Below the pieces are notes generated by a model that ran no database searches, was not told where the DNA came from, and was given only the letters and a program-made list of their open reading frames with translations. A program made the translations under genes and the position numbers. Positions 1 through 8,615 of a stretch of 50,505 nucleotides of DNA are shown in pieces (positions within the stretch are counted from its first letter, which is position 1; every line of letters begins with the position of its first letter). Source of the DNA: Candidatus Multivorans thiocomprendens (GTDB lineage Bacteria > Acidobacteriota > Thermoanaerobaculia > Multivoradales > Multivoraceae). Location: the NCBI GenBank assembly GCA_027493375.1, contig JAPVWO010000176.1, forward strand, positions 1-50,505. Direction: 5' to 3'.

Positions 1-1461
1 GTCGAGCAGGTCGGGGAGTTGTATCGGAACAGCGGTTACATCTTCGCGGACGTGAAGATGGAGATCATCGAGCGTGAGGAGCTGGTTGCCGACATCCTGG
101 TGACGGTCGAGGAGAACGACCAGTTCCGGATCGGACGGATGGAGTTCACCGGCAACGACCGGACCCGCGACCGGGTGCTTCGTCGCCAGATGCTGCTCAA
201 GGAGGGCGACGTCTTCAATTCGGGCATGCTGCGCACCAGCCTGCTGCGGCTCAGCCAGCTCGAGTACTACGTGGTCAACGAGGACGATCCGGTCGAGGTC
301 GACTACGACACCGACGACAAGCAGGTCGACATCACCGTGAAGGGCACCGAGACCGGCCAGACGGAAGTCCAGTTCGGCGGCGGCTACAGCGAACTCGACG
401 GGTTCTTCGTCCAGTCGGCGTTGCGCACCCGAAACTTCCTGGGCCGCGGCGAGACCGTCGGCGTGTCGATGCAGACCGGCCGTTACCGCGACATCTTCGA
501 CGTCTCGTACTACATGCCCTGGGTCAAGGATCGCCCCCAGAACTTCGGGATTCAGCTCTTCAACCGGGACACGGACTTCGACCTCCTGATCGACCAGCGC
601 TACCGGAGCAAGGAGGCCGGCGGCGTCCTCAGCTACGGTCGCTCGTTCCGCCGGTGGGAACTCGTCCAGTTGGCCTACAGCAACATGGACATCGAGAGCT
701 ACCAGTCGCAGACCTTCTACTTCTTCGACAACCCGGAGCAGAGTGACGACCCGACGAGCGACACGTTCGAGCAGGCGTTCGAGTTCAACCGCCGCTCGGT
801 CACGGCCACCTACCAGTTCGACAGCCACAACAGCCGTCTCGAGCCGACCCAGGGCAAGCGCCTGGTCGCATCCCTCGAGTACGCCGGCGGCCCCCTGGGC
901 GGCGAGTCCTTCTTCATTCGCCCGTCGTTGAACGCGGCGATCACCGTGCCGCTGACGAGGCGCGGGCTGCGGACGGTGGGGCGGGCGAACATTCAGCTCG
1001 GCTACATCGAGCCCTTCGGCGAGGACGACACCGGCAACCTCCGCCAGTTGTTCTTCCTGGACCGCTACCTGCTGGGCGGCGAGAACAGCCTCCGCGGCTT
1101 CGCGTTCCGTTCCATCTGGGTCCGCGATCCGGAGACCGGCCGCACTCTCCTCGACCGGAACGGCTTCCCCCAGGGCGGCAACAAGAGCGTGGTGATCAAC
1201 CTCGAGCACCACACCCTGGTCAACGGTCCCTTCCGGGTCGTGACCTTCTTCGACGCCGGCAACGTCTACGGCGACGACCAGGACGTCGATTTCAACCACA
1301 TGCGCATGTCGGCCGGCATCGAGCTACGGGTCAACGTGCCCATCCTTGGAGCTCCGCTCCGCTTCATCTACGCTACGAACCTGAATCCGCTGGACAACCT
1401 CGGAGGCGTCGACCGGGAGCGGTTCGACAGCTTCGACTTCAGCATCGGAACCAGCTTCTGA
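1..1461 (+). CDS. bamA: Outer-membrane assembly factor BamA (5' truncated by window edge)
   Basis: C-terminal 486 residues of BamA, the Omp85 protein that inserts beta-barrel proteins into the outer membrane. The frame is open back to base 1, so the true start lies outside the window; the TTG at 19 is not a credible start. About 110 residues of POTRA repeats (GNDRTRD, then an LRxSLLRL-type helix) come first. The bacterial surface antigen D15 barrel follows from about residue 120, with FLGRGE, the GGENSLRGF segment that corresponds to the L6 (V/L)RGF motif, and a C-terminal phenylalanine typical of outer-membrane barrels. It is followed after 22 bases by an OmpH/Skp chaperone gene, the usual neighbour of bamA. 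Family call is secure; only the N-terminal signal and first POTRA domains are missing. Confidence 0.95.
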   Translation, partial: VEQVGELYRNSGYIFADVKMEIIEREELVADILVTVEENDQFRIGRMEFTGNDRTRDRVLRRQMLLKEGDVFNSGMLRTSLLRLSQLEYYVVNEDDPVEVDYDTDDKQVDITVKGTETGQTEVQFGGGYSELDGFFVQSALRTRNFLGRGETVGVSMQTGRYRDIFDVSYYMPWVKDRPQNFGIQLFNRDTDFDLLIDQRYRSKEAGGVLSYGRSFRRWELVQLAYSNMDIESYQSQTFYFFDNPEQSDDPTSDTFEQAFEFNRRSVTATYQFDSHNSRLEPTQGKRLVASLEYAGGPLGGESFFIRPSLNAAITVPLTRRGLRTVGRANIQLGYIEPFGEDDTGNLRQLFFLDRYLLGGENSLRGFAFRSIWVRDPETGRTLLDRNGFPQGGNKSVVINLEHHTLVNGPFRVVTFFDAGNVYGDDQDVDFNHMRMSAGIELRVNVPILGAPLRFIYATNLNPLDNLGGVDRERFDSFDFSIGTSF

Positions 1462-1483
1462 CGCCTCACGGAGAACTACGAAG

Positions 1484-2035
1484 ATGAACGTCAAACCCCT
1501 TGGATTCCGCGCGGCCGCGGCGGCCGCCGCGGTCATCGCCGGCGTCCTCATGGCCGGGCCGGCCGCGGCCCAGAGCAAGATCGCCGTGGTCGAGGTCGAG
1601 CGCCTCCTGCAGGAATCGGCGCGCGGCCAGATCGCGGTTCAGGAACTCACCCGACTCCGGGACGAGAAGCAGGCGGAGCTCACCAGCGGCCAGGAGCAGT
1701 TGGCGGCGCTCCAGAAGCAGTACAACGACGGCCGGCTGACCCTGGCCGAGGACCGTCTGGCCGAGCTCGAGAAGGAGCTCGAGGACATGACGATCGACCT
1801 GCGCCGCGCCCAGGACGACGCGAACCGCGAGATGCAGAAGGTGCAGGGCGAGCGGTTCGGCGAGATCGAGCAGGCGGTGCTGCCGATCATCTCCCAGGTC
1901 GGCCGGGAGTTCGGCTACACGGCGATCTTCAACAAGTTCCAGGGGGGGCTGCTGTTCGCGGCCGACGCCGCGGACATCACGAACCTGATCATCGAGCGCT
2001 ACAACGCCGCCTATCCGGCGACTCCCACGGAGTAG
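1484..2035 (+). CDS. skp: Periplasmic chaperone OmpH/Skp family
   Basis: 183-residue OmpH/Skp-type periplasmic chaperone, which holds unfolded outer-membrane proteins on their way to BamA. An N-terminal signal peptide (hydrophobic residues about 10-29, Ala-rich, cleavage probable after AAAQ) leads into the typical start of the mature protein, KIAVVEVERLLQES. A long charged helical region follows (about residues 50-130) that would form the coiled-coil tentacles. The C-terminal segment YTAIFNKFQGGLLFAA is typical of the trimerisation domain. The ATG at 1484 has a GGAGAA Shine-Dalgarno in the 22-base gap after bamA, so the two are probably cotranscribed. The gene ends head-on against the reverse-strand PQQ protein two bases later, so the classical skp-lpxD link is broken here. 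Confidence 0.9.
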   Translation: MNVKPLGFRAAAAAAAVIAGVLMAGPAAAQSKIAVVEVERLLQESARGQIAVQELTRLRDEKQAELTSGQEQLAALQKQYNDGRLTLAEDRLAELEKELEDMTIDLRRAQDDANREMQKVQGERFGEIEQAVLPIISQVGREFGYTAIFNKFQGGLLFAADAADITNLIIERYNAAYPATPTE

Positions 2036-2037
2036 CG

Positions 2038-3408
2038 CTACTCCGTGTCGCGGATGCTGTAGAGCTTCGACCGGGTACGGATCAGCAGCCGGTCGCCGGC
2101 GACCGCCGGCGACGCCATCGCCATCTCGTCGAGGCTGTTCGTGTGGAGCACCTCGTACTCCGAACCGGCGCGGATCACGTACGTGTCGCCCTGCTCGCTG
2201 AGCGCGAACACGCGGTCGTTGTAGGCCCACGGCGATGAGGTGAAGCTGGCGCCGCCGCGGGGCGCCACGCGCTTCCGGCCGTACACCGGCTCGCCGGTCA
2301 GCGCGTCGTACGCCTCGAAGAAGCCACGGTCCAGCAGGCTGTAGTAGACGCCCTTGTAGACCAGCGGCGAGGTGTTGTAGTTGCCCGCCTTGGGCTGGTG
2401 CCATGCGACGAACTCGCTCTCCGTCGCGTCCCCTTCCAGGGTGATGTCGCCCAGCGCCCCCGGGCGGATGGCGAAGACCGGCCGGCGCTGATCCTGGAAG
2501 TAGCCGGAGTTGACGTAGACCATGTCGTGAGCCGCGAACGGCGTGGCGATGGCCGCCCAGGACATGCGGCCGTCCATCTCCCAGAGCAGTTTGCCGTCCA
2601 GGCCATACGAACGGATCCGGTTCTTGCCGGTGGTGACGATCTCGGTGCGTGCTTCGTTCGCCCAGACGAACGGCGTCGCCCAGCTCGACACCTCTTCGCG
2701 GACCGTGCGCCAGCGCTCTTCGCCGGTGTGCTTGTCGAGAGCGGCGATCCAGGACTCTTCCTCGTTGTCGTAGAGGACGATCAGCAAGTCGCCGTGCAGC
2801 ACGGGCGAGGAGGCGGAGCCGTAGTCCCACATGGTGGGGCGGTAGGGCGTGTCGAAGCTCCACACGGACTCGCCCTCCATCGTGAAGGCGTACACGCCGA
2901 GGTCGCCGAAGCGCGCGTAAACGCGTTCGCCGTCGGTGGTCGGCGTCTCCGAGGCGTACGTCTGCTTCTGGTGGCGCGGGAACTCGGGAATGCCCGCCTT
3001 GACCGACCGCTCCCACAGCACGTCGCCGGTTTGAAGATCCAGGCAGTACACGCGCCAGTCGTGCCGCGCCTGCGGCGGTTCGCTGCGCCCGCGGGCGGCG
3101 TAGAGACCGGCCTGCGGACGCTCGAAGTCACCTTCGGAAACCGCGGTCGTCAGAAACACCCGACTGCCCCAGACGATCGGGCTGGACCAGCCGAGCCCGG
3201 GGATCTCGGCGACCCACTCCACGTTCTCCGTCTGGCTCCAGCGATCAGGCAGCCCGGGGTTGTCGGAAACGGCCGGGTTCATGCCCGGGCCGCGGAACTG
3301 GGGCCAGTTGTCGGTTGCGGCAGCCGCGCCGGCGCAGAGCGCGGCGCAGGTGAGCGTCGCGAGGACGACGGTGTGGCTTCGGTGTCGGGGCGATGTCGCT
3401 CTCTTCAT
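2038..3408 (-). CDS. Secreted PQQ-like beta-propeller repeat protein
   Basis: 456-residue exported protein built from PQQ-type beta-propeller blades. The start chosen is the ATG at 3408 because it is preceded by GGGAGG at good distance and opens a signal peptide (MKRATSPRH, then a hydrophobic VVLATLTCAALCAG core, Ala-x-Ala cleavage about residue 31). The mature protein begins DNWPQFRGPGMNP, a motif typical of acidobacterial and planctomycete PQQ-binding-like propellers. Blade repeats such as LDLQTGDVLWERSV and LDKHTGEERWRTV recur through the protein. No dehydrogenase active-site domain is visible, so the family only says a propeller, likely periplasmic; substrate unknown. It is transcribed against skp and divergently from lpxD. 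A paralogous propeller lies at 40,314. Confidence 0.85.
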   Translation of the reverse strand: MKRATSPRHRSHTVVLATLTCAALCAGAAAATDNWPQFRGPGMNPAVSDNPGLPDRWSQTENVEWVAEIPGLGWSSPIVWGSRVFLTTAVSEGDFERPQAGLYAARGRSEPPQARHDWRVYCLDLQTGDVLWERSVKAGIPEFPRHQKQTYASETPTTDGERVYARFGDLGVYAFTMEGESVWSFDTPYRPTMWDYGSASSPVLHGDLLIVLYDNEEESWIAALDKHTGEERWRTVREEVSSWATPFVWANEARTEIVTTGKNRIRSYGLDGKLLWEMDGRMSWAAIATPFAAHDMVYVNSGYFQDQRRPVFAIRPGALGDITLEGDATESEFVAWHQPKAGNYNTSPLVYKGVYYSLLDRGFFEAYDALTGEPVYGRKRVAPRGGASFTSSPWAYNDRVFALSEQGDTYVIRAGSEYEVLHTNSLDEMAMASPAVAGDRLLIRTRSKLYSIRDTE

Positions 3409-3500
3409 CGAATCGGACCTCCCGGTCGCTGGAAGGAAACGTTGGCTACGGATCGTTGCACATGGTATCCGCTCCGCCGGTGGCCGTGCCGCGCTTCCGG

Positions 3501-3506
3501 TAGGCT
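3501..3506 (+). promoter_or_regulatory. Candidate -10 box (TAGGCT) for leaderless lpxD
   Basis: TAGGCT fits the TANNNT form of a -10 hexamer and lies six bases before the lpxD GTG, so transcription would begin at or next to the start codon. No AGGAG-type ribosome site is present, although TAGG itself could act weakly as one. No convincing -35 is seen. Confidence 0.3.
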
Positions 3507-3512
3507 CGCTCC

Positions 3513-4604
3513 GTGACCCACCGCCTCGCCGATCTTGCCGCGATGGTTGGAGCTGACCTCGAGGGCGATCCGGATCGGCCGATCGACGGCATCGCCACGC
3601 TGATGGCGGCGGGCCCTGGAGATCTCTCCTTTCTGACCAACTCGCGGTACCGCGATCAGGCGCTGGCTTCCAAGGCCGGCGCACTGCTCGTGTCGAGGGA
3701 TCTGTCTCCCGAAACGCTCGCCGATCTCCGCACCGACCTGGTGCTCTGCGACGACGCCTACCGGGCCCTGGCCGACCTGATGACGGCTCTCTTTCCGGTC
3801 CCCGAGGTGGTGCCCGGCGTTCACGAAACGGCATCTGTCGACGCTTCCGCCCAGGTTGACCCCACCGCCCGCGTTGACGCTTTCGCCGTGGTCGGCGCGA
3901 GCTCGGCGCTCGGTCCGGGCGTGGTCGTCGGCGCCCACACCGTGGTCGGACGGGGTTGCAGTCTGGGCGCCGGAACCTTGCTCCATCCCCATGTCGTGGT
4001 CTACGACGGCACGCGCATCGGCGAGCGGGTGGTCGTGCACTCCGGTGTCGTCCTGGGCGCGGACGGCTTCGGGTTCGCGGAGGGCGCGGAAGCCGCCTCC
4101 CAGGTCAAGCTGCCTCAGGTCGGCGTCGTCGTGATCGGGGACGACGTGGAGATCGGCGCCAACTCCGCGGTGGACCGGGCCACTTTCGACACGACGACGA
4201 TCGGTCGCGGAACGAAGATCGACAACCTGGTGCAGATCGGCCACAACGCGCAGATCGGCGAGGGGTGCATCCTCTGCGGTCAGGCCGGCGTGTCCGGCAG
4301 CAGCCGCATCGGCGATCGGGTGCTGCTGGCGGGGCAGGCGGGCGTCGCCGGCCACTTCAGGATCGGCGACGGCGTGCAGGTGGCGGCCAAGTCGGCGGTG
4401 TTCCAGGAGGTCGAGGATGGCCGGCAGGTCGCGGGCATACCCGCCGTGCCGATCGCTGCCTGGCGCCGGCGGAACGCGCTACAGTCGCGCCTGCCGGCGA
4501 TGCGCAGCGCGCTCAGGGCGCTCGAGCGGCGCGTGGGCGAACTCGAATCGGCAGGGCGCGGTGGCCGCGACGATCCCGCGGCGGACAGAGGAGACGAGAC
4601 GTGA
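3513..4604 (+). CDS. lpxD: UDP-3-O-acylglucosamine N-acyltransferase LpxD
   Basis: 363-residue LpxD, the third step of lipid A synthesis: transfer of a hydroxyacyl chain from ACP to the 2-amine of UDP-3-O-acylglucosamine. The GTG at 3513 gives the family N-terminus at once (RLADLAAMVGADLEGDPD). Residues 1-100 are the LpxD-specific uridine-binding domain, with GDLSFLTNSRY. From about residue 105 there is a left-handed beta helix of hexapeptide repeats, including the GADGFGFA segment and the catalytic histidine in QIGHNAQIG. The C-terminal 60 residues are helical and charged, somewhat longer than usual. The stop overlaps the GTG of fabZ (GTGA), implying translational coupling. It starts a new transcription unit away from skp because a reverse gene intervenes. 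Confidence 0.95.
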   Translation: MTHRLADLAAMVGADLEGDPDRPIDGIATLMAAGPGDLSFLTNSRYRDQALASKAGALLVSRDLSPETLADLRTDLVLCDDAYRALADLMTALFPVPEVVPGVHETASVDASAQVDPTARVDAFAVVGASSALGPGVVVGAHTVVGRGCSLGAGTLLHPHVVVYDGTRIGERVVVHSGVVLGADGFGFAEGAEAASQVKLPQVGVVVIGDDVEIGANSAVDRATFDTTTIGRGTKIDNLVQIGHNAQIGEGCILCGQAGVSGSSRIGDRVLLAGQAGVAGHFRIGDGVQVAAKSAVFQEVEDGRQVAGIPAVPIAAWRRRNALQSRLPAMRSALRALERRVGELESAGRGGRDDPAADRGDET

Positions 4605-5086
4605 GCAAGGAACGGGAGAGGACCGGCAGCGCCGCCGTGCGCGCTCCGCTCGGACCGTTCGACTCGCGCTGGATCGCGAGCGTACTGCCGCACCGCTATC
4701 CGATCCTCCTGGTGGACCGCGTGCTGGAGCTGGTGCCGGGAAAGCGGGTGGCTGCGATCAAGAACGTGACCCGCAACGAGCCGTTCTTCGACGGGCACTT
4801 CCCGGGGAATCCGATCATGCCCGGAGTCCTGGTGATCGAGGCGATGGCGCAGACCGCGGGCCTGCTGCTGCTGCACGAGATCGAGGACCGGGACCGCCGG
4901 GTGCTCTTTTTTTCCGGCATCGAGAGGGCCCGCTTCCGCCGTCCCGTCGTTCCCGGTGACCAACTGCGGATGGAGGTGGAGTCGCTGCGCCTGCGCACCG
5001 TCCACTCCCGCTTCCGGGGTCGGGCCACGGTCGACGGGGAGCTCGCGGTGGAGGCCGTCTGCACGTCCACCATGGTGGCGCCCTGA
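4601..5086 (+). CDS. fabZ: 3-hydroxyacyl-ACP dehydratase FabZ
   Basis: 161-residue FabZ hot-dog-fold dehydratase of type II fatty-acid synthesis, converting 3-hydroxyacyl-ACP to trans-2-enoyl-ACP. In the lpx operon it competes with LpxA and LpxD for hydroxyacyl-ACP and so balances phospholipid against lipid A. The start is the GTG at 4601, which overlaps the lpxD stop and has AGAGGAG upstream; the open frame extends further 5' but only as an overlap of lpxD. Visible landmarks are LPHRYPILLVDRV, the catalytic histidine in GHFPGNPIMPGV, the glutamate in VIEAMAQT, and ARFRRPVVPGDQL. Length is normal, with a slightly extended N-terminus. Confidence 0.95.
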   Translation: MSKERERTGSAAVRAPLGPFDSRWIASVLPHRYPILLVDRVLELVPGKRVAAIKNVTRNEPFFDGHFPGNPIMPGVLVIEAMAQTAGLLLLHEIEDRDRRVLFFSGIERARFRRPVVPGDQLRMEVESLRLRTVHSRFRGRATVDGELAVEAVCTSTMVAP

Positions 5087-5111
5087 AGGACCGCGGACCG
5101 CGGCGCGGCCC

Positions 5112-5924
5112 ATGACGTCGAGAATCCACGAAACGGCGGTCGTCGATCGCTCGGCCGACCTCGGCGATGGCGTGGTCGTCGGCGCCTATGCGGTGATCGG
5201 GGCCGGCGTCCGGATCGGCGACGACACGGAGATCGGCTCGCACGCGACGGTCCTCGGCGACACGGTTCTGGGACGGGCCAACCGGGTTTTTCCCTACGCC
5301 GCGGTCGGATTCGACCCGCAGGACCTCAAGTACGAGGGCGAGTCGAGCCGGCTCGTGGTCGGCGACCGCAACCAGTTCCGCGAGTTCTCGACGGTCAACC
5401 GGGGCACGGCGTTCGGCGGCGGCATCACCCGTATCGGCGACGACAACCTGTTCATGACGCAGACCCACGTCGGCCACGACAGTCAGGTCGGCAGCCGGAC
5501 GGTGTTCACGAACGGTGGCACCCTGGCCGGTCACGTGGAGGTCGAGGACGACGCCACGATCGGCGCTTTCTCGGCCGTCCACCAGTTCTGCCGGGTGGGT
5601 CGGCACGCCTACATCGGCGGCTACTCCGTGATCACGATGGACGCGCTGCCGTTCTGCATCACGGTCGGGATCAAGCCGACCTGCATGGGCGTCAACCGCA
5701 TCGGACTCGAGCGCAAGGGCAAGTCGGCGGAGGAGATCCGCTCGATCGAGCGGGCCGTGCGGGTGCTCACCCGTTCGCGGAGGAACACGACCCAGGCCCT
5801 CGAAGAACTCGACGCCGAGCACGCCGGCCACGCCGATGTCGATGCCCTGATCGGCTTCATCCGGAGTTCCGACCGGGGCTTCATCCGCTCGGCACGGCGC
5901 GGTTCCCGCGGCGCCCGGTCGTGA
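5112..5924 (+). CDS. lpxA: Acyl-ACP--UDP-N-acetylglucosamine O-acyltransferase LpxA
   Basis: 270-residue LpxA, the first acyltransferase of lipid A synthesis, acting on the 3-position of UDP-GlcNAc or its amino analogue. The ATG at 5112 gives the standard N-terminus SRIHETAVVDRSADLGDGV. A left-handed beta helix of hexapeptide repeats fills residues 1-190, with the family segments GFDPQDLKYEGE, FREFSTVNRGT and the catalytic histidine in THVGHDSQVG. The C-terminal helical domain includes VGIKPTCMGVNRIGLERKG. It lies 25 bases after fabZ, and its stop overlaps the GTG of the following oxidoreductase gene. Neighbouring lpxB or lpxI is not seen in this window. Confidence 0.95.
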   Translation: MTSRIHETAVVDRSADLGDGVVVGAYAVIGAGVRIGDDTEIGSHATVLGDTVLGRANRVFPYAAVGFDPQDLKYEGESSRLVVGDRNQFREFSTVNRGTAFGGGITRIGDDNLFMTQTHVGHDSQVGSRTVFTNGGTLAGHVEVEDDATIGAFSAVHQFCRVGRHAYIGGYSVITMDALPFCITVGIKPTCMGVNRIGLERKGKSAEEIRSIERAVRVLTRSRRNTTQALEELDAEHAGHADVDALIGFIRSSDRGFIRSARRGSRGARS

Positions 5925-6910
5925 AGGACGGGATCGAGACCGTCCGGGCCGCCGTGATCGGCGCGGGCGCGATGGGGCGCCACCATGTGCGCCTCCTGGC
6001 CCGCCTTCTGGGGCCGGGTTCGGTACTCGTGGTCGACGCGGATCCGGCGCGGGCCGAAGGCGCCGCGCTCGAGCATGGCGCGTCCGTCGCGGCCGGGATC
6101 GACGAGATTCTGAACGCCGTGGACGTGGCCGTCGTCGCGGTGCCGACCGTCGATCACCTGGAGGTGTCGGAGCGCCTGATCGAGGCCGGCATTCACGTGC
6201 TCGTGGAGAAGCCGATCGCGGCGGATCTCGACCAGGCGGACGCGCTGATCGCGGCGGCCGCGTCCCGAGGCGTCGTCCTGGCGGTGGGGCATGTCGAGTT
6301 CTACAATCCCGCCGTCCAGGAAGTGCTGTCACTGGGGTTCGTGCCCCGTTTCGTCGAAGTCGAGCGGATGTCGCCGTTCAGTCCGCGCAGCCTGGATGTG
6401 GACGTCGTCCTCGACCTGATGATTCACGACCTGCAGATCCTCCACGCCCTCGACCCGAGTCCGGTGCGGGAAGTGCGGGCGGTCGGCATCGATGTCCTGT
6501 CGGACCGGGTCGACATCGCCGACGCGCGGATCGAGCTCGAATCCGGCTGCGTGGCGAACCTGACCGCGTCCCGGGTCTCGGCCGAACGCGTGCGCCAGTT
6601 GCGGGTGTTCTTCGAGGACCGCTATTTCTCGCTCGACTACCAGAAACAGACGGTGCGAGGCGCCCGGCGCGTGCGCGGCGAAGAGGCGGCTGACGGCGGA
6701 GACCCGGTGTCGGCCGGCGGGCCGGCGGGGCGGATCCTGGCCGCCGATCTCGAGGTCGAGGGCGGCGAGCCGTTGCGGCACGAGCTCGAGGCGTTTCTCG
6801 ACCGCTGCGCCAGCGGCGAAACGCCGTTCGTCAACGGCGTGGCCGGCCGGCGGGCGCTTGAGACGGCTCTCCTCGTGAACTCGACGATTGCCGGGGGCGC
6901 CGGGGCGTGA
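5921..6910 (+). CDS. Gfo/Idh/MocA oxidoreductase of the lipid A operon (GnnA-like)
   Basis: 329-residue NAD(P)-dependent oxidoreductase of the Gfo/Idh/MocA family. A Rossmann fold opens the protein (AAVIGAGAMGRHHVRLL), followed by VAVPTVDHL and the family lysine in HVLVEKPIA. The C-terminal alpha/beta domain carries VLDLMIHDLQIL. Members of this family directly after lpxA include GnnA, which oxidises UDP-GlcNAc at C3 so that an aminotransferase (GnnB) can make the 3-amino sugar of amide-linked lipid A. No GnnB-like aminotransferase is in the window, so GnnA function is an inference from position. The GTG at 5921 overlaps the lpxA stop, and its own stop overlaps the next GTG, showing tight coupling. 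Confidence 0.8.
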   Translation: MKDGIETVRAAVIGAGAMGRHHVRLLARLLGPGSVLVVDADPARAEGAALEHGASVAAGIDEILNAVDVAVVAVPTVDHLEVSERLIEAGIHVLVEKPIAADLDQADALIAAAASRGVVLAVGHVEFYNPAVQEVLSLGFVPRFVEVERMSPFSPRSLDVDVVLDLMIHDLQILHALDPSPVREVRAVGIDVLSDRVDIADARIELESGCVANLTASRVSAERVRQLRVFFEDRYFSLDYQKQTVRGARRVRGEEAADGGDPVSAGGPAGRILAADLEVEGGEPLRHELEAFLDRCASGETPFVNGVAGRRALETALLVNSTIAGGAGA

Positions 6911-7806
6911 GCGTTGACGCGCGTCCGATCGGGATCATCGGCGGCTCCGGCCTGTACGGCATGGAGGAACTCGAGGTTCGCGAGGAGAGGCGGATCGAGA
7001 CGCCGTTCGGAAGCCCCTCGGAGGTCTTCGTGCTCGGGGAACTGCGGGGCCGGCCCGTCGCCTTTCTGGCGCGGCACGGCCGCGGCCACCGCATCCTGCC
7101 CAGCGAACTGAACTTCCGCGCCAACATCTACGCTTTCAAGACCTTGGCCGTGGAGCGGCTGATCTCGCTTTCCGCGGTCGGTTCTCTGAGGCGGCGCTAC
7201 CAGCCGACCCACATCGTGGTGCCGGACCAGTTCATCGACCGTACCCGGCACCGGCCGGACACCTTCTTCGGCAACGGGCTGGCGGCCCACGTCGCCTTCG
7301 CCGATCCGATCTGTCCGCGGCTGTCGGAGGTCTGCGCCGATCAGTCGGCCGCGGCCGGGGCGGTGGTCCATCGCGGCGGCGTCTACGTGTGCATGGAGGG
7401 CCCTCAGTTTTCGACCCGCGCCGAGTCCATGATGTACAGGGGCTGGGGCGCGGACGTGATCGGCATGACGAACCTGCAGGAGGCGAAGCTCGCCCGCGAG
7501 GCGGAGATCTGCTACGCGACCCTGGCCCTGATCACGGACTACGACTGCTGGCACGAGGAGGAAGAGGACGTGACGGTCGAGGCCGTGCTCGCGGTCCTGC
7601 GGCAGAACGCGCGCACCGCCCAGGCCGCGGTGGCCCGGATCGTCGAGTCGTTGCCGGTTGAGCGTCGGGGGGCCGGAGCGTGTCCCTGCGTGAACGCGCT
7701 CGAGCACGCCCTGATCACCGATCCGGCGGTCGTTCCGGCGTCCGTGTTGCGCGATCTGGAGCCGATCGTCGGCCGCCTCCTGGGCGACGATCGCAGTGAC
7801 GACTGA
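6907..7806 (+). CDS. mtnP: S-methyl-5'-thioadenosine phosphorylase
   Basis: 299-residue purine nucleoside phosphorylase of the MTAP group. It splits 5'-methylthioadenosine with phosphate into adenine and methylthioribose-1-phosphate in methionine salvage. Family landmarks are IGIIGGSGLYGM at the N-terminus, the phosphate-binding LARHGRGHRILPSELN, the stretch CMEGPQFSTRAES and GMTNLQEAKLAREAEICYA, and the base-site aspartate in LITDYDCW. The GTG at 6907 overlaps the stop of the oxidoreductase. It shares the operon with apt (9312), which would convert the released adenine to AMP, so the two ends of the salvage route are together. The substrate could also be inosine or adenosine in some relatives; MTA is the best reading from the whole-length similarity. 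Confidence 0.9.
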   Translation: MSVDARPIGIIGGSGLYGMEELEVREERRIETPFGSPSEVFVLGELRGRPVAFLARHGRGHRILPSELNFRANIYAFKTLAVERLISLSAVGSLRRRYQPTHIVVPDQFIDRTRHRPDTFFGNGLAAHVAFADPICPRLSEVCADQSAAAGAVVHRGGVYVCMEGPQFSTRAESMMYRGWGADVIGMTNLQEAKLAREAEICYATLALITDYDCWHEEEEDVTVEAVLAVLRQNARTAQAAVARIVESLPVERRGAGACPCVNALEHALITDPAVVPASVLRDLEPIVGRLLGDDRSDD

Positions 7807-7832
7807 GCGGTTCGGGGAGGGAACCTGAGCCG

Positions 7833-8615
7833 ATGAGCGCCACCAGACTGCTCCTGACGAATGACGACGGCGTCGATGCGCCTGGTCTGCGCTGTCTTGC
7901 CGCGGCCCTCGACAGAGCGCCGACCCCCGGGGGGGCGATCGCCTACGACGTGGTGGCCCCGGAACGCGAACAGAGCGGTTGCAGTCAGGCGCTGACCCTG
8001 TTCCGGCCGTTGCGCGCCAGGCGGGTGCGGGAGGGCTGGTTCGCGGTCGACGGCACGCCCTCCGATTGCGTCAACCTGGCGGTTCACTCGCTGCTTGACC
8101 GGCCTCCCGACCTGCTCGTTTCGGGCGTCAACATGGGGGTCAACCTGGGCGACGACGTGACCCACAGCGGCACCGTGGGCGCGGCGCTCGAGGGGCGGCT
8201 GGCCGGCGTGCCGGCGGTCGCCTTCTCCCAGGAGTACAGGAAGGCCCGGCGCGCCGACATGGAGCGTGCCGCGGCGCTGGCGGCCCGCGCGATCGTCTCC
8301 CTGGTCGAGCAGGGGATTCCCGAGCGCATGCTGCTCAACGTCAACTTCCCGTTCGATCCGCCGCGCGGGGTCAGGGTCGCGCGACTCGGCCGTCGGCCAT
8401 ACCGCAACACGGTCGTCGAACAGGCGGATCCGCGGGGCGGCACGATGTACTGGATCGTCGGCAAGCCGGACCCGGAGCGCCTCGACGACACGGATGCGGC
8501 GGCGATCAGGGACGGCTTCATCTCGATCACTCCGCTCACCGCCGACCTGACGGACCGAGAGTCGCTGGATGCCGGCGACGGGGTCCTGCCCCGTCTCGCG
8601 GGAGCACTGGGTTGA
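7833..8615 (+). CDS. surE: 5'/3'-nucleotidase SurE
   Basis: 260-residue SurE metal-dependent phosphatase acting on nucleoside monophosphates and some polyphosphate. The family N-terminus LLLTNDDGVDAPGL provides the metal-binding Asn-Asp-Asp. APEREQSGCSQALTL carries the catalytic serine region, followed by VDGTPSDCVNLA, LVSGVNMGVNLGDDVTHSGTVGAA and AVAFSQ. The ATG at 7833 has GGGAGG nine to fourteen bases upstream. The stop overlaps the TTG of pcm (TTGA). Linkage to pcm is the widespread surE-pcm pair tied to stationary-phase survival. Confidence 0.93.
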   Translation: MSATRLLLTNDDGVDAPGLRCLAAALDRAPTPGGAIAYDVVAPEREQSGCSQALTLFRPLRARRVREGWFAVDGTPSDCVNLAVHSLLDRPPDLLVSGVNMGVNLGDDVTHSGTVGAALEGRLAGVPAVAFSQEYRKARRADMERAAALAARAIVSLVEQGIPERMLLNVNFPFDPPRGVRVARLGRRPYRNTVVEQADPRGGTMYWIVGKPDPERLDDTDAAAIRDGFISITPLTADLTDRESLDAGDGVLPRLAGALG

